Assembly (NCBI GenBank): GCA_002812745.2
Contig: NCSJ02000015.1
Span: 62,001 to 126,000 of the forward strand
Reading direction: 5' to 3'
Source: Scytalidium lignicola
Taxonomy: Eukaryota; Ascomycota; Leotiomycetes
DNA: 64,000 bases
The notes beneath the pieces are model-generated. The model worked only from the letters and a program-made list of their open reading frames with translations, had not been told where the DNA came from and searched no databases. This document shows positions 48,900 to 59,977 of the stretch, one piece after another. Position 1 is the stretch's first letter. The number at the start of each line of letters is the position of its first letter. A program made the position numbers and the translations under genes.

Positions 48900-51800
48900 T
48901 CAGAACCAGGACCGCGACTCAGATTCCCTCCTCGAGGTTGGCTGCGTCCCATCCAACATCGCCCTGGAGTGAATATTCAAAGTCCTCCCAATCGTAGTAA
49001 CCAAATCGAAGACGTGGTTGTCGGAAAGCACCTCGGCCCACAGCCATGCCACGGCGACACGCAAGCTGGAAATCTGGCGTTGCCAGTATACTGTAGCATC
49101 ATCTTTGGGAGATGGAGGGGTGGGCATGGTCATCTCCTGCAATACCCAGTGTCCTCCATCATCAATGCCAAAAATTCGAGTGACATCGATATCAAATTCA
49201 TCATGGATAACACTGTTGCCGAGTTGTTCGGGGTTATTGTCAGTAGAACCATGTGGCATGAAGATAGAGTTGTCATCAACGCCCAACTGGCCATATATGT
49301 TCCCTTCGTCAGTGCCACTGGTATTGTTCGCGTCCAGTCTAATGCCATTTGAAGGATTAGAATTAGCAAGAGATTGTTTCTCTGCTGCAAGAGATAAGGC
49401 AGACAGATCTTGTTCAGTAAAGAATCCCGATTCTAAAACCACAGCTCGGAGCATCAAAATCAGATTCTTCTCCTGCTTGGTCATTGGGCTGTAACTAATC
49501 GACGAAGCCAAGGCTTCGAACCACTTGCTCAGAATGACTGCACATTCCAGGACGCACAGGGATTGATTGACACTCCAGAACATGGTCTGACTCCGGGCCA
49601 CAAATCTTATGCCCAGGCGGACAGGAACACTCAACGCATGTATCGCCTGAAGCAATACCGGTGTAAGTCGTGGGTGGCGTTGAAGTGGTGGGCCAGAGGT
49701 GAAGACATGCACAATCAAGTTCGGATTCCGAGTTGCGAGGTTGCGGCAGGGACCGAGGTCAGCGTATATGCGGATCCATGCAAGTCGCAAACAGGCAATG
49801 GCATTGAAAGAGATGGGCGAGGCAGATGCTTCAGGTTCGATGGTTGATTCAGGGCACTTCTCCCACAGCGATTGCCAACGGTGGAGTGCACGGATAATGC
49901 TGCGAATGTCCTCGGTGCGTAGACTAAGGTCAGTATCAGTATCCGTGTCTGCATCACCGGAAAATGGCACAGGGTAGCGCTGCCGTAAAAAGAAGATGCA
50001 CTGCAGAATGCCAACAATTAAGGCATAGTTTCCAAGCGCAGAGATCAAAGGCCTTCCTTGTGCGCTCTCTAGTGCGCCGTCATCCCATACTCGCCGAAAT
50101 AGGCTTCGAAACACCTCTTGAAATGGCACGGCTGTAATTTTGGATGTACTACAAACTTCCTCCCAGCGGTGGGCGCTGGTGGCTGCCCATTCGTCCTCTG
50201 AGCCTGGAGTATAGCACTGTATTTCCGCTGTTGTCAGAGGAGGGGCTGTGTTATATGCTAGGCTCTGCAAGTTCATGAAGTAGTAGCTGGTTATCTTCAT
50301 CCTTCGCCAGCTTTCAATTTCGATCCACGCATGCCATTGTTCTACAACCGTGCCATTCTCGGCCATCGCGGCTTCTGATCCTAAGCCCAATCCTTCTTCA
50401 CGAACAAGCATTGCTAGCAGACTCTGAAGCATAATTGCTTCGCTAAGAGGCTCTTTAGGGCCCCAAGAGCCAAATGACATCAGTGTCAGAATTGCTTGCA
50501 TGCGTTGCAGGCTTTTTTTTCTCGCCGATAACGTCACCGTGGCTCGAGACTGGTTTTCATCAATGATGTTATGTTGTGGTTGAGAGCTATCAGTTAGACG
50601 GGGATTCTGCTGCCTTGTTGTGATCGGTGGTTGAGAATGCAAGGAATTTGTCGCTGCAATGTCTAACTCTGATCGGAAGCGCGAGGGCTGTTCAAGAGCA
50701 TCAACGATGCTTTCCTCATGACGGTCACGTAGCCTCGACATGAGGATGGCTTTAGAGGCGTGGAATGCAGCAATGCCTGCTTGGCTCTCGAATCTCAATT
50801 GCGCTCCCACGGCACACATGGCGAGAATCAACTCGAGCAAAGACTCTCGCACTCTGAAGGTGGGCACATGGACACAAGGTTGATGTCTGTATAGACTGTT
50901 GATCGTCCGTTCGAGGTAGTGCGACACGGTATGCCGGCTGGGTAGGGTGAAATTGGGTGGAAGCACCTGGGCATGTCTCGTCACGTCGGCTTGAAGCTCA
51001 ACATACTCTGCTTGTGAAACTTTCCAACAAGGGCCCGAGTCTGTTTCTGGACGCGGAGCTCGACCTAGTTTATTATTCCTTGATTTCAGGTCAGGCAAGT
51101 TGCATAAGGAAGGCAGCGGGGAGCCGATCCGCGAAAAGATGTTTGCATCTTGGTTGTTATTATTACCATCGTCGTCGTCGTCGCCATCACCTTCACCAGC
51201 ATCACCTTCACCAGCATCACCTTCACCAGCATCACCTTCACCAGCATCACCTTCGTCTTCGGTGTAGTTTCGTGGCTGATCAGACGTTGAAACTCCCTGG
51301 CAGGCTCCTGGTCTTGTGCTGCTGTCATTTTCTGGGGTTGGTGAGGTCAAGCCAGCAGGATGCTCCACCTCGGCATTTTGCAACATTGGTGGAGGGTTTG
51401 AATTTGAGAAGTCGAGGTCAGCAAGAAGGAAATCTGCATTGCCAAACAAATTTTCGACTTGCAGATTGCCTGGAGTGATCCTGCTTTGTCCTCGGAGCAT
51501 GGGGTCGATGTCACATGGATAGTTAGCCATACTGAATGGAGGAGTGCGTACGGTGGAATTTTTCAATGGTCTAGAAGAGGCATTGGCCGAGTGAGCATTA
51601 CAGAAGGAAGCATTATTTGCTGGATTGAGATAATTCAAAATCTGAAGAGAGGCGTCGTCTGGGATTTGCTGAGCGGGGGTCGAGAGTGTGTTGGAGGCGA
51701 AACGCGAAGGTTGGTTGTCACTACCGCCATTCTGGTGCTGGTCGTGGCTTTGCTGCTGCTGCTGGTGGAGATGGAGGTGGTGATGGCTGTCGTGAGGGAA

Positions 51801-52264
51801 GTCGTTGTTATCATGTTGTTGTTGCTGTGGCTGTAGCTCTTGGTGGTGCTGCAACTTTCTCCGTTTTACTGGCTCGATATGATGGGCTGATTTTTGGTGT
51901 CTACTCAGCAGATCGCTAGGTGGGAGTCAGCAATGGTGCTCTCCTATGGAGCGTCTTTTCCCAAGATAGTAGGTTAGGCATACTGTCGAGGATAAGCTTG
52001 TCCACACGGACATTTGTACGGAGTCTCCTTGGTGTGTCTGCGCTCATGGCGTTGGACGTGATCAAGACGCTTGAAGCGCTGAGCACAGTAGCGGCATATG
52101 AATTTCTGCGGACTGGGGCTGGGGCTGGCGGCAGCAGCAGGAGTTCCAACATCTGCAAGATCACCCATCGAGGCAGTTTGACGTTGGACAGCATGTATGC
52201 AGCACACTACGACGTTGGAGGAGTTGGCCGTTCGGAACGCGCGCGAAAGACCCAGATTAGTCAT
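48900..52264 (-). CDS. C2H2 zinc-finger transcription factor with fungal_trans domain
   Basis: Exons 51985-52264 (to base 51984) and 48900-51915; 1098 residues from the outer ATG, or 1066 if translation starts at 52168 (MGDLADVG), which I find more natural. Two C2H2 fingers lie near the N-terminus: FICRYCAQRFKRLDHVQRHE, then YKCPCGQAYPRHDLLSRHQK, the second completed across the intron. A His/Gln-rich low-complexity stretch and an acidic repeat follow. From about residue 370 there is a fungal-specific regulatory domain (VSHYLERTINSLYRHQPCVHVPTF, later SWRRMKITSYYFMNLQSLAYN). The architecture fits regulators of metabolic genes, and it is divergent from none but sits at the edge of the catabolic genes to the right, which it may control (inference). 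Confidence 0.85.
51184..51255 (-). repeat. 15-bp tandem repeat coding an acidic (GDAGE)n run
   Basis: CACCAGCATCACCTT units repeat four times between about 51190 and 51255 with nearly no change. On the minus strand they encode EGDAG units inside an acidic, low-complexity part of the C2H2 regulator. Such runs readily change copy number by slippage. Confidence 0.85.
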
Positions 52265-52591
52265 CCGAGTATGGTGTGTTCTACAGTACCCCGCAAAAGG
52301 CTAATTGCCGGCGGGGTTGAAGAATTGGGGTAACAGGGGGCCATGATCACATGATCACTCACACGACGAGATGATTCCAGCTACTTCAATACGGTGCAGC
52401 TGGGCGGTTACGAGCATCTTCTGCGTTCATAGTCAAGAGGAACTATCTAATAAGCTATGTATCTATGAATTGCGGCGCTGAATTGACCTCCCTCCCTCCC
52501 ACAAGACGTCAGCGAACTAACCAATAGCAGGTACCCCTCTCTCTCTTTCTGACTTCTCTTCCCCCGCCTACCGTGCTCATATACTCAGCTT
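52265..52591. other. Intergenic between the regulator start and the epimerase 3' end
   Basis: It likely holds the promoter of the C2H2 regulator. Pyrimidine-rich runs around 52485-52565 are present. No open frame of note. Confidence 0.4.
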
Positions 52592-53635
52592 CTAAAAATG
52601 TCCCTGCCGTTCCTCATAATGCGTCGGTTTGTGATGCGAAGGCATATCTCGAGCTACCCAGTCCGCTACCCAATTGATCATCCGGCCCAGCGGGACCACA
52701 GGATACCCGTACAGACGCTGTGCAGCCAGTGTGTTGTTGTACCATCCATCTTCGGCCTCGTTGCCCTCGAAAATCGGCTTCTTGCCCAAGATCCGGCCGA
52801 ACTCTTGTGCGGCCAGCCGCACGCTCATATGCTCCGCTCCGCCGACATTGAGAGGGCTCGTCGGCGTCGTGACATGGGCCAGCGCCCCCAGAATCTGCGC
52901 GTTGCTGTCTCCTTGCCAGATCACCGAAGCGTAGGCCGTGCCTATGGGAATGGGAATGCCATCCCGAACCCAGCCAGCGATGTCGTGCAGAACGCCATAC
53001 CGCAGGTCGATGGCGTAGTTCAGGCGGACGATTCGCCCGGGCGTGTTGTGCTGCTGTGAAAAGTACGAGAACATGCGCTCGCGGCCCACGCAGCTGGTGG
53101 CATAGTCGCCGGATCCGCATGGCTGTGTCTCTTCACTCCAACCGCCGCCCGTGATGGGAGCGAAGGGGTAGACGCAGAGGGTTGAGAAGACCACGATGCG
53201 TGAGGCCTTGAACCGCTCAGCCACCAGCGCCGGGACGTGAGTGTTCATAGCCCATGCGAAGCTGGGGTCCTCATCGGCCCCGAACTTCTTACCGGCCATG
53301 TAGATGATGTTGGCGACGTCGGGCAGCTGGGCGATCGAGTCGCGGTCTAGCAAGTCACATGTGACAGTCTCCACGCCCCAGCTCTCCAACCTCTCACGCA
53401 GACCCTTCTCAGAGAAGCGTGCCACGCCGATGATGCGCTTCGACGGTGCTGCACGCTTCGCCATGCGTGCGATCGTAGGGCCTACTTTGCCGCCGACACC
53501 CAGGAACATGATATCGCCCTCCACAGTCTTCAGGAGGTCGGGCAGGTATCGCGGCGGCCGAGATAGCAGTTCCTCGACTGCCTCTTCATCCTGGACTCGG
53601 TCGGGTAGGTTGTGTGCCTCGAGGAGTTCGGCCAT
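52592..53635 (-). CDS. NAD-dependent epimerase/dehydratase, bacterial-like, GC-rich single exon
   Basis: One uninterrupted exon, 347 residues. The Rossmann start is MFLGVGGKVGPTIARMAKRA (GxGGKxGP type), followed by IIGVARFSEKGLRERLESWG, CDLLDRDSI, NIIYMAGKKFG and FSTLCVYPFAP. DYATSCVGRERMF occupies the position where classical extended SDRs carry YxxxK, with Cys-Val-Gly replacing the usual spacing, so catalysis may be altered. LNYAIDLRYGVLHDIA, VIWQGDSNAQ and a closing KPTHYEERQGHF match a family I know mainly from bacteria. The gene is visibly richer in G and C than its AT-rich surroundings and has no intron, all in line with transfer from bacteria. It would act on a nucleotide-sugar or sugar-acid-like substrate; which one is unknown. 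It lies beside FAH and transporter genes. Confidence 0.85.
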   Translation of the reverse strand: MAELLEAHNLPDRVQDEEAVEELLSRPPRYLPDLLKTVEGDIMFLGVGGKVGPTIARMAKRAAPSKRIIGVARFSEKGLRERLESWGVETVTCDLLDRDSIAQLPDVANIIYMAGKKFGADEDPSFAWAMNTHVPALVAERFKASRIVVFSTLCVYPFAPITGGGWSEETQPCGSGDYATSCVGRERMFSYFSQQHNTPGRIVRLNYAIDLRYGVLHDIAGWVRDGIPIPIGTAYASVIWQGDSNAQILGALAHVTTPTSPLNVGGAEHMSVRLAAQEFGRILGKKPIFEGNEAEDGWYNNTLAAQRLYGYPVVPLGRMINWVADWVARDMPSHHKPTHYEERQGHF

Positions 53636-54369
53636 CTTTTCGAGTGGGCGGTGCTGAAGGGCCTGAGGAGGACGTCCCCAATACTCAGCGCTGGTAATTA
53701 ATACGTATGCTCAGTCGTTACTGGTGCAACAAGATTAATTTGTCAACTAGAGTATTGAAAATTTAGTTATTATAACTTTTAAAAGATATCAAGACAAGGA
53801 AAATAGATATTTACAAAGCAGAAGAGTAGTACAAACAGATAAAGAAAAATAATAATAATCGTGCGTAATATTTTTAAAGAAAAGGAATTCAAAAATAGTG
53901 CAATGGCTTTCGAATTGAGTTCTCCTTTTCTTGGTTTCTCTTTTCCCTTGTTGATATTGTAGCATTCACGATAAAACGTGGAAGAAATTGGCGTTTTTAT
54001 TCTACCACCACGATGATTGGGAGAAATTCCCCAATTCGGCTGGTACCTTGCATGTGCGGTGTTGGAGAGAGTTGGAGGGGGAATTGTTGATCTTGAACGT
54101 TTTGGGTCCGCCCCGCCCATGCCACTCCATGCACTCCCGGCCTTAGGGTTTTCCCGCCCGGATCTCAACTTGTGCACGTGCTGGAGATGGGGATCTTGCA
54201 AACTATGATGGGAACTTGGAGAGGCAGGATTAACCAGAGCAATGGATATTATTGTCAAAGTCCGATCGTGAAAGTTAGTACACTAGTAGCAGCCACATCA
54301 TTATTTGGTGACGTCTAGCACGTTCAATCTCAGAACTTCTTCTCACTTCGTTTCAGCAGACTTCGAAAA
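53636..54369. other. Divergent intergenic region between the epimerase and the FAH-family gene
   Basis: The two genes are transcribed away from each other, so both promoters lie here. The left part (53700-53960) is very AT-rich, in sharp contrast to the GC-rich epimerase. No gene is seen. Confidence 0.5.
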
Positions 54370-55550
54370 ATGTCACCACCCTCGTGGACTCACCTGGTCA
54401 GATTTCTGGCCGAAGAAGATGGGCAGATCCATCTCGGCCAGATCGATACCAACGTCTGTCCAGATGTTGGACTCGCGCTGTACAAGGGAGAGAAGATTGG
54501 CGCGAGACTCGTGACGGGCTCAGTCTTTGATGGAATAGTCACCAACAAGACCATGACGATATCCAAGGTAAGGGGTCACCACAGTTTGCGTAGCCAAATA
54601 ATATATCCCGAAAAATTAGTCAACAATAACTAAATTCTAGACCTTGTGCTCCAAACCCTACAGCTTCTCCCTCCAATCGACATGTCCGAAGTCCCCATCA
54701 TCCGCTGTCTGGGCCTGAATTACTACGAAGCTGCCAAAGAAGCCCAAGCCCCCATCCCCGAAGTGCCCGTCTTGTTTGTCCGGCCCAGGACGGCTCTCAA
54801 TGGACCCTATCCAGCGGCAATCAATATTCCCAAGTTCGCCCAGGACGGATCGAGCGACTACGAGGCCGAACTCAGCATCGTGCTGTCGAAAAGCGGGCGT
54901 GACATTCCCGTGGAAGAGGCCATGGATTACGTGCTCGGATATACGTGCAGCAACGATGTCAGCGCACGCACGCAGCAGTTTAAGAATAGCCAGTGGTCCT
55001 TTTCCAAAGGTATGTTATGGGCTTTGATTTTCGCTTTATTTTGATTTCGGATTTTGGATTTCGATTTCGAGACCTTGGGTTGCAGCAGTTCTCTGATTGG
55101 TGCTGATTTTCTTGCTCGTAGGGCTCGACGGTTCTTGTCCCATAGGCCCTGTTCTTGTTGCTCCTTCCGCGATCGACGATCCCCATCTCCTGAGAATTCG
55201 AGCTATTTACAATGACGATGTTGTCCAAGACTCAAATACCCAGTAAGTAGACGTTTCTCTTGAACAAATGAAAATTCGTAAATGAAAAATTTGTTCTTGT
55301 TCAGAGCGAGGCTAATACCGGGTCTGCTCATTTTTATCTTCGCCGTAGGGACATGATTCACAAAATTCCTCAAACGATATCATTCTTATCACAAGGAACG
55401 ACATTGGAGAGAGGCACTATCATAATGACAGGTACGGGGCCGGGAGTTGGATTGTTTCGAAATCCAAAAGTGGTACTTCGTCATGGCGACGATATCAGGG
55501 TTGAGATTGAAAAAATCGGCACGCTGATCAACAAAGTTCATTATGAATGA
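54370..55550 (+). CDS. Fumarylacetoacetate hydrolase-family protein
   Basis: Exons 54370-54567, 54664-55009, 55122-55242 and 55349-55550; 288 residues. The N-terminal cap WTHLVRFLAEEDGQIHLGQI is followed by the catalytic core: IIRCLGLNYYEAAKEA, RPRTALNGPYPAAI, DYEAELSIVLSKSGRDI (acidic metal ligands), GYTCSNDVSAR, KGLDGSCPIGPVLV, and TGTGPGVGLFRNPKVVLRHG near the end. These enzymes use Mg or Mn to cleave acylpyruvates or 2,4-diketo acids into pyruvate or oxaloacetate plus a second acid, in aromatic, tyrosine or deoxy-sugar-acid breakdown. Acceptor choice in intron 1 (54663) restores the frame into LLPPIDMSEVP. The neighbouring sugar-type epimerase and monocarboxylate transporter suggest an organic- or sugar-acid pathway. 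Confidence 0.88.
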
Positions 55551-55709
55551 ATCCTTCCTTGGGTATTTAGATAGATAGACAGATAGACATATAGATATAT
55601 GAACCAAAAGCTCTTTGTAGCCACCCAAAACACTTGGAAACTTTTGAAAAATCTATTTTATATTTTCCGAGAGAGAGATCTTCTAAGAACGATGTAATAC
55701 ACAATTTCT

Positions 55710-56420
55710 TCATTTTCGACGCGCGAACTCCAGCCAGAATTGTTCACAGACCTCATTCTCACGTTGAGGAAGAGCATTTCCCCCAATTGCTGCATCTGCC
55801 CGGCTGATTACAGTATGATCCGCTGCTTTGGGCGGCAGCGACTCCTCAATCAGAACCAGATATCTCTGCTTCCCCGGCCCTCCACCGTGCACCTTTCGCT
55901 CGTTCGTCGCCATGTTCCCAATCGCCGCGTCCACCTTATACAGTCTGACACGCTCAACATGATCCAACTTAGCCGCGGCTTGGATCCATCGCCCAGCATA
56001 TTCGACTTCGCCAGCTTCTTCATCTGACAGATCAAATCGCAAGGAGGTAATATAGCTCGCTGCCGTCCGGGGTGAGTTCTGTCCCGCGACGGCTATTCTC
56101 GTGAAGGTGTCTCTCGTTGGTTTACGGAAGTGGGTGAGAGCTTCGCAGGTCCAGGGGGTGGGTGCGTTCAGAGCGGCCATGTAGGCATCTGAGGACAGCA
56201 CGGCGGTCGTCTCGGTATCATAGATCATGAGAAATGTTGGATGGCCGTTCAGGGCGCGGTAACGTCGTCCTTCGATAAAGCCGGGGATGGAAACGCGTTC
56301 GGGGATGTGTTCGCAGTTGTGCCATTGTTGGTATCGGAGCACGTACTCGGCGTCAATGTCGGCCCAGAAGGCCATCAGGCCTGTACAATCCTTTGTTGTT
56401 GGTGCTGCTTCGGACACCAT
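55710..56420 (-). CDS. EthD-like (dimeric alpha-beta barrel) protein of unknown role
   Basis: Single exon, 236 residues from the ATG at 56420; an upstream ATG at 56459 adds 13 residues. The N-terminal half has GLMAFWADIDAEYVLRYQQW, HNCEHIPERVSIPGFIEGRR and YRALNGHPTFLMIYD, the pattern of small dimeric ferredoxin-like barrels (EthD type) that bind or rearrange small hydrophobic or acidic compounds. The second half repeats a similar fold (SLRFDLSDEE, HVERVRLYKVD). The gene is fairly GC-rich and without introns, like the nearby epimerase. Its position between the FAH gene and a transporter implies a catabolic helper or a lyase/isomerase step. No catalytic residue can be named with confidence. 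Confidence 0.7.
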   Translation of the reverse strand: MVSEAAPTTKDCTGLMAFWADIDAEYVLRYQQWHNCEHIPERVSIPGFIEGRRYRALNGHPTFLMIYDTETTAVLSSDAYMAALNAPTPWTCEALTHFRKPTRDTFTRIAVAGQNSPRTAASYITSLRFDLSDEEAGEVEYAGRWIQAAAKLDHVERVRLYKVDAAIGNMATNERKVHGGGPGKQRYLVLIEESLPPKAADHTVISRADAAIGGNALPQRENEVCEQFWLEFARRK

Positions 56421-57014
56421 GGCGTTGAGGTTGAGACAGCAAAGTTCAATATTTTTCAAAGACTCAGAACTGGAACTCTGAGTGTTGGTTCTCTAAGTAG
56501 AATGAGAGTTTCTATCTGATCTGGTGGTGGCTTCTCGTTTCTCCTTGGCGAGACACAATTCGAGTTCAAGATCACCAAGTCTCGATCTTGAGTACAAATT
56601 ACAGTATCGCAGTCTCTGTCAGCAAACCAGTAGGAACAACAAAAATTGCATTCAATTCAACGTGGGCCTGAATGTCAAAATTCTGTTCCCATGCGAGTTG
56701 CACGCCAAGTTTTACGAGGTCAGAAACAGCAGCGCGCCGGCGTCCTCTCCCCNTGCTGCTCCCCCGCATTTCTCCAATATTGTCGCTCGATCTCCTCCAT
56801 GGGGTCGTTCCTCCAAAGACTCCTCCACCCACTTCTCCACCATCCGCTCCTCCACAGTTTCTTAAGCCCACCATTCCTAATCCTGTATACTAGTACGGTG
56901 CCAGCAAAAGGCAAAAGGCAAAAGGCAGGACCGATCATCAATGGCACGACCGTTTCGCTTGCTCTCAATGTGACAGACCTGAACACGTCTACAGTATCAC
57001 GGTATACAGACAAG
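56421..57014. other. Divergent promoter region of the EthD-like and JEN-like genes
   Basis: Both genes point away from here. One N base lies at about 56753 in a C-rich stretch. Open frames on both strands cross the N and show no family features. A triple GGCAAAA repeat occurs around 56908-56925. Confidence 0.5.
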
Positions 57015-58630
57015 ATGACGAGCAATCCAGTTGATGAGGAGAAAGCAGGAGCTACCTACATCGAGGACAGCAGTACCTCGAGACGTCAACATCATGAATA
57101 TCAAGCTAGCTACGAGCACACATCCATTGGTCACTATCTCGCCACGAGATTCACTTCGCTGAAGCCAACTTTTACCATCCCTCCTAATCCCATCAAGTCA
57201 CTGGCTCTGTTGTCTCGTAAGGACTGGCTCTTCTTCTCGGTATGTGTGCCCATACAGCCTGCGAAATCTGTATTGCCTCGATCCAAGAAACCTGTTACTG
57301 AATCATGTGAACTTAGATTGCTATGGCCGGTTGGACCTGGGATGCCTTCGATTTCTTCTCCGTCAGCTTGACTGTCACTCAGCTTGCTAAGCAGTTCGAT
57401 GTCAGCAACACCGACATCACATGGGGCATGACCTTGGTTCTCATGGTTCGAACTGTCGGTGCAGTCACCTTCGGTTTGGCCAGCGATCGATTCGGTCGGA
57501 AATGGCCCTTCGTCATCAATTGCATGATGTTCATTGCCCTTGAACTCGGCACCGGCTTCTGTCAGACCTATCACCAATTCTTGGCCTGTCGTGCACTCTT
57601 CGGTATCGCCATGGGTGCTATGTACGGAAATGCGGTGGCCACGGCCCTTGAGGATTGTCCGATGGCCTGCCGTGGAATCATCTCAGGTCTTCTCCAGATG
57701 GGCTACATCTTGGGATATCTCCTCGCCACGGCTTTTGCTCGCGCTCTCGTCGACACGACGAGTCACGGATGGAGACCTCTGTTCTGGTTCGGCGCCTGCC
57801 CACCACTGTTGATTTTGATCTTTCGACTTTTCCTGCCCGAGACCGACACCTTCATAGAACGCAAGAGAGTCCGCGAGGCCAGCAAACAGAGCATGCGCAC
57901 TTTCCTCCGCGAGACAAAGGTGTCTTTCCAGTCACATTGGCTCTTCCTCGTCTTCATGGTGCTCGTCACGGCCGGTCTGCAGTTTCAGACTCACGGCACC
58001 CAAGATCTATATCCGCTTTTATTACAAAGCCAGTACGGATTTACCGCAAATGGTGTCACTATTACCAACGTGATCGCCAACTTGGGTGCATTCGCAGGCG
58101 GCGTGACCTGTGGATTTGTCTCCGATATCATTGGACGCCGTCTGACTCTCATCATCACGTTCGTGGTCTCAGCAGCTTTGCTTTACCCCTATACTTTTGT
58201 CACCACTCGATCGACCGCGGCACCGGCATTTTTTGAGCAATTCTTCATTGAAGGTGCATGCGGTGTCCTCCCGATTTACCTGCTAGAGTTGGCACCAGGC
58301 TCTTTGAGAACATTCGCCGTCGGAACAGCCTACCAGCTTGGCAACCTCGCATCATCTGCTAGCTCAACCATTGAAGCCACCCTCGGTGAACGTTTCCCTC
58401 TTCCCGAGAAGACGAAGGGGGTAAAACGGTACGAGTACAATCTAGTCACCTGTATTTTCACTGCCTGCGTGCTGGCGTACAATCTTATTGTGGTGTTCTT
58501 CGGACCCGAGAGGAAAGGCGCGTCTATGGCGGTGGAGCAGGATACGGACATGCAGAAGGTGATAAGACAGAATAAACTGGACGAGATTTCTGAGCACGAA
58601 GCTTATGACGATATCCATGAAATTAGATGA
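57015..58630 (+). CDS. JEN-like monocarboxylate/proton symporter (MFS, SHS family)
   Basis: Exons 57015-57239 and 57317-58630; 512 residues. A 70-residue polar cytosolic N-terminus leads to KDWLFFSIAMAGWTWDAFDF, the first membrane helix with the WxxDAxDF signature of this family. Loop 2-3 is GLASDRFGRKWPF. In the second half the segment LQFQTHGTQDLYPLLL carries the core TH-x-TQD of the JEN substrate-recognition motif NXX[ST]HX[ST]QD. JEN1-type proteins import lactate, pyruvate or related carboxylates with protons at the plasma membrane, usually under carbon catabolite repression. Twelve helices can be counted by hydrophobicity. Its place next to FAH and dehydrogenase genes makes it the probable uptake step of the cluster. 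Confidence 0.88.
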
Positions 58631-59977
58631 ATGCGAGTATAGTGCATCATTTATTTAGTCTGCAGATATGAGACTGTGTATGAGGGTCGGTTATATGTCA
58701 ATTTATATGGTCCTCTCGTAGTAACGCATCTTAAATTGAGTGTATAAAGTATATTCTGTCAAATTTGAAGTCTTCTGATACACCTTGCTTGATAAATAAC
58801 TAAATCATGCTGATGTAGTATATCTGAATTCATTTAAGTAGCTTCCTGTATCCCTACTTTCCCCTATTGAAAACATCGTGTCATAGCCCATAACAGACAC
58901 TTATCTCATTCTCCTATTCGGTATTTGTTGCTAGTTGTGTAAGCTCGATTAGGCTATCTGTGTGATGCTATACTAGTATATCTTAGCCCAAGGAATCTAT
59001 CTGTCGGAGGTTTGACTTTGCTGATTGCAGTTTGCTTATTATCTTTGATTGAAATACCGAAAGAAATACCTCAGAATCTTGATGAGTTGAACCTTTGTTT
59101 TCTGAGGATTTCCAATTTTTATGCTTGCCAGATCAGTAATTACATCGCTTTTTTATCAATTCTGCCTCTTTGTGTTGTCTTACCTTACGTGCTCTTTCTC
59201 TCAAATCACAGTCACGTTTACTTACATTTTATATTATGTATATCTAATAGTAGCTTTACTGAATAACCGAGAGTAATTGGCGAGAACGGTTGACAGAGGC
59301 TTTTTGAGGGAACGCGTTTGCAGTATGTATTTGACAAGAAACTAGAGATTAGATACGAGGCTGTTATGGAGTTGGGTGAGGATGGGTATAGTAGACGGAC
59401 GATTGCCTGAAAAAATTATAGCGGTTTCAAATGATGAGCCCGGGACATATTATCCCGGGAGCTCGGCAGCGGGGAGATGTGGGCCATCTGGCTACTCTCT
59501 GGAAAGCCAAGGGACAGTTATGATTAATTATTAACTATCAAGAATCAACGATTTCGAACATGGTTGTATCGTGTCAATTCGGTCAAGCGTGGCAGATGTA
59601 GCTTGTGACGCATGTGTAGTTTCCAACTGCAAATAGTCACATTGCACCAAATCTATAAACCAAGAAATTACATGAGTAACAAGAAAAATAAGACAAGGGC
59701 TTTGATTAGCTTAAAAAGCAGTTTGCTGGTAAAAGATTGTTCGAAACGAAATGAACACTCTTATTTGGGTGTATTCTCTCTCTCTCTCTCTCTACATAGA
59801 TTATTCTGCTTATTAAGAACAACGTGTTTAATCTGTAATGATGTCTAAAATGATTCCTTGTCATTCCAGTAACAAGAGAGAAAAAAANGATTCTATGTGC
59901 TCCTTTTTAAAGCTGTTTGTATGGTAATACAAAAATATTCGCCATTGCCGTTCTCTAATCTATGCTGTGCTTGCCGA
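58631..59977. other. Convergent intergenic region
   Basis: It holds the 3' ends of the JEN-like and the Gfo/Idh/MocA genes. AT-rich short frames only. A (TC)n microsatellite is at about 59775-59792 and an N base at about 59888. Confidence 0.5.
59775..59792. repeat. (TC)n microsatellite
   Basis: Nine TC dinucleotides in a row in non-coding DNA. Likely length-variable between strains; no function is implied. Confidence 0.8.

Noticed and set aside
51184..51255. Regular short repeats resembling a CRISPR array
   Set aside because: Units are contiguous, keep a coding frame and have no spacers; this is a coding minisatellite in a fungal gene.
52598..53120. Long open frames antisense to and overlapping the epimerase
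   Set aside because: GC-rich genes commonly give long shadow frames; the epimerase frame alone has family motifs over its full length.
57534..58236. Open frames of 92-193 codons overlapping the JEN-like transporter
   Set aside because: They are other-frame shadows of a well-supported membrane protein.
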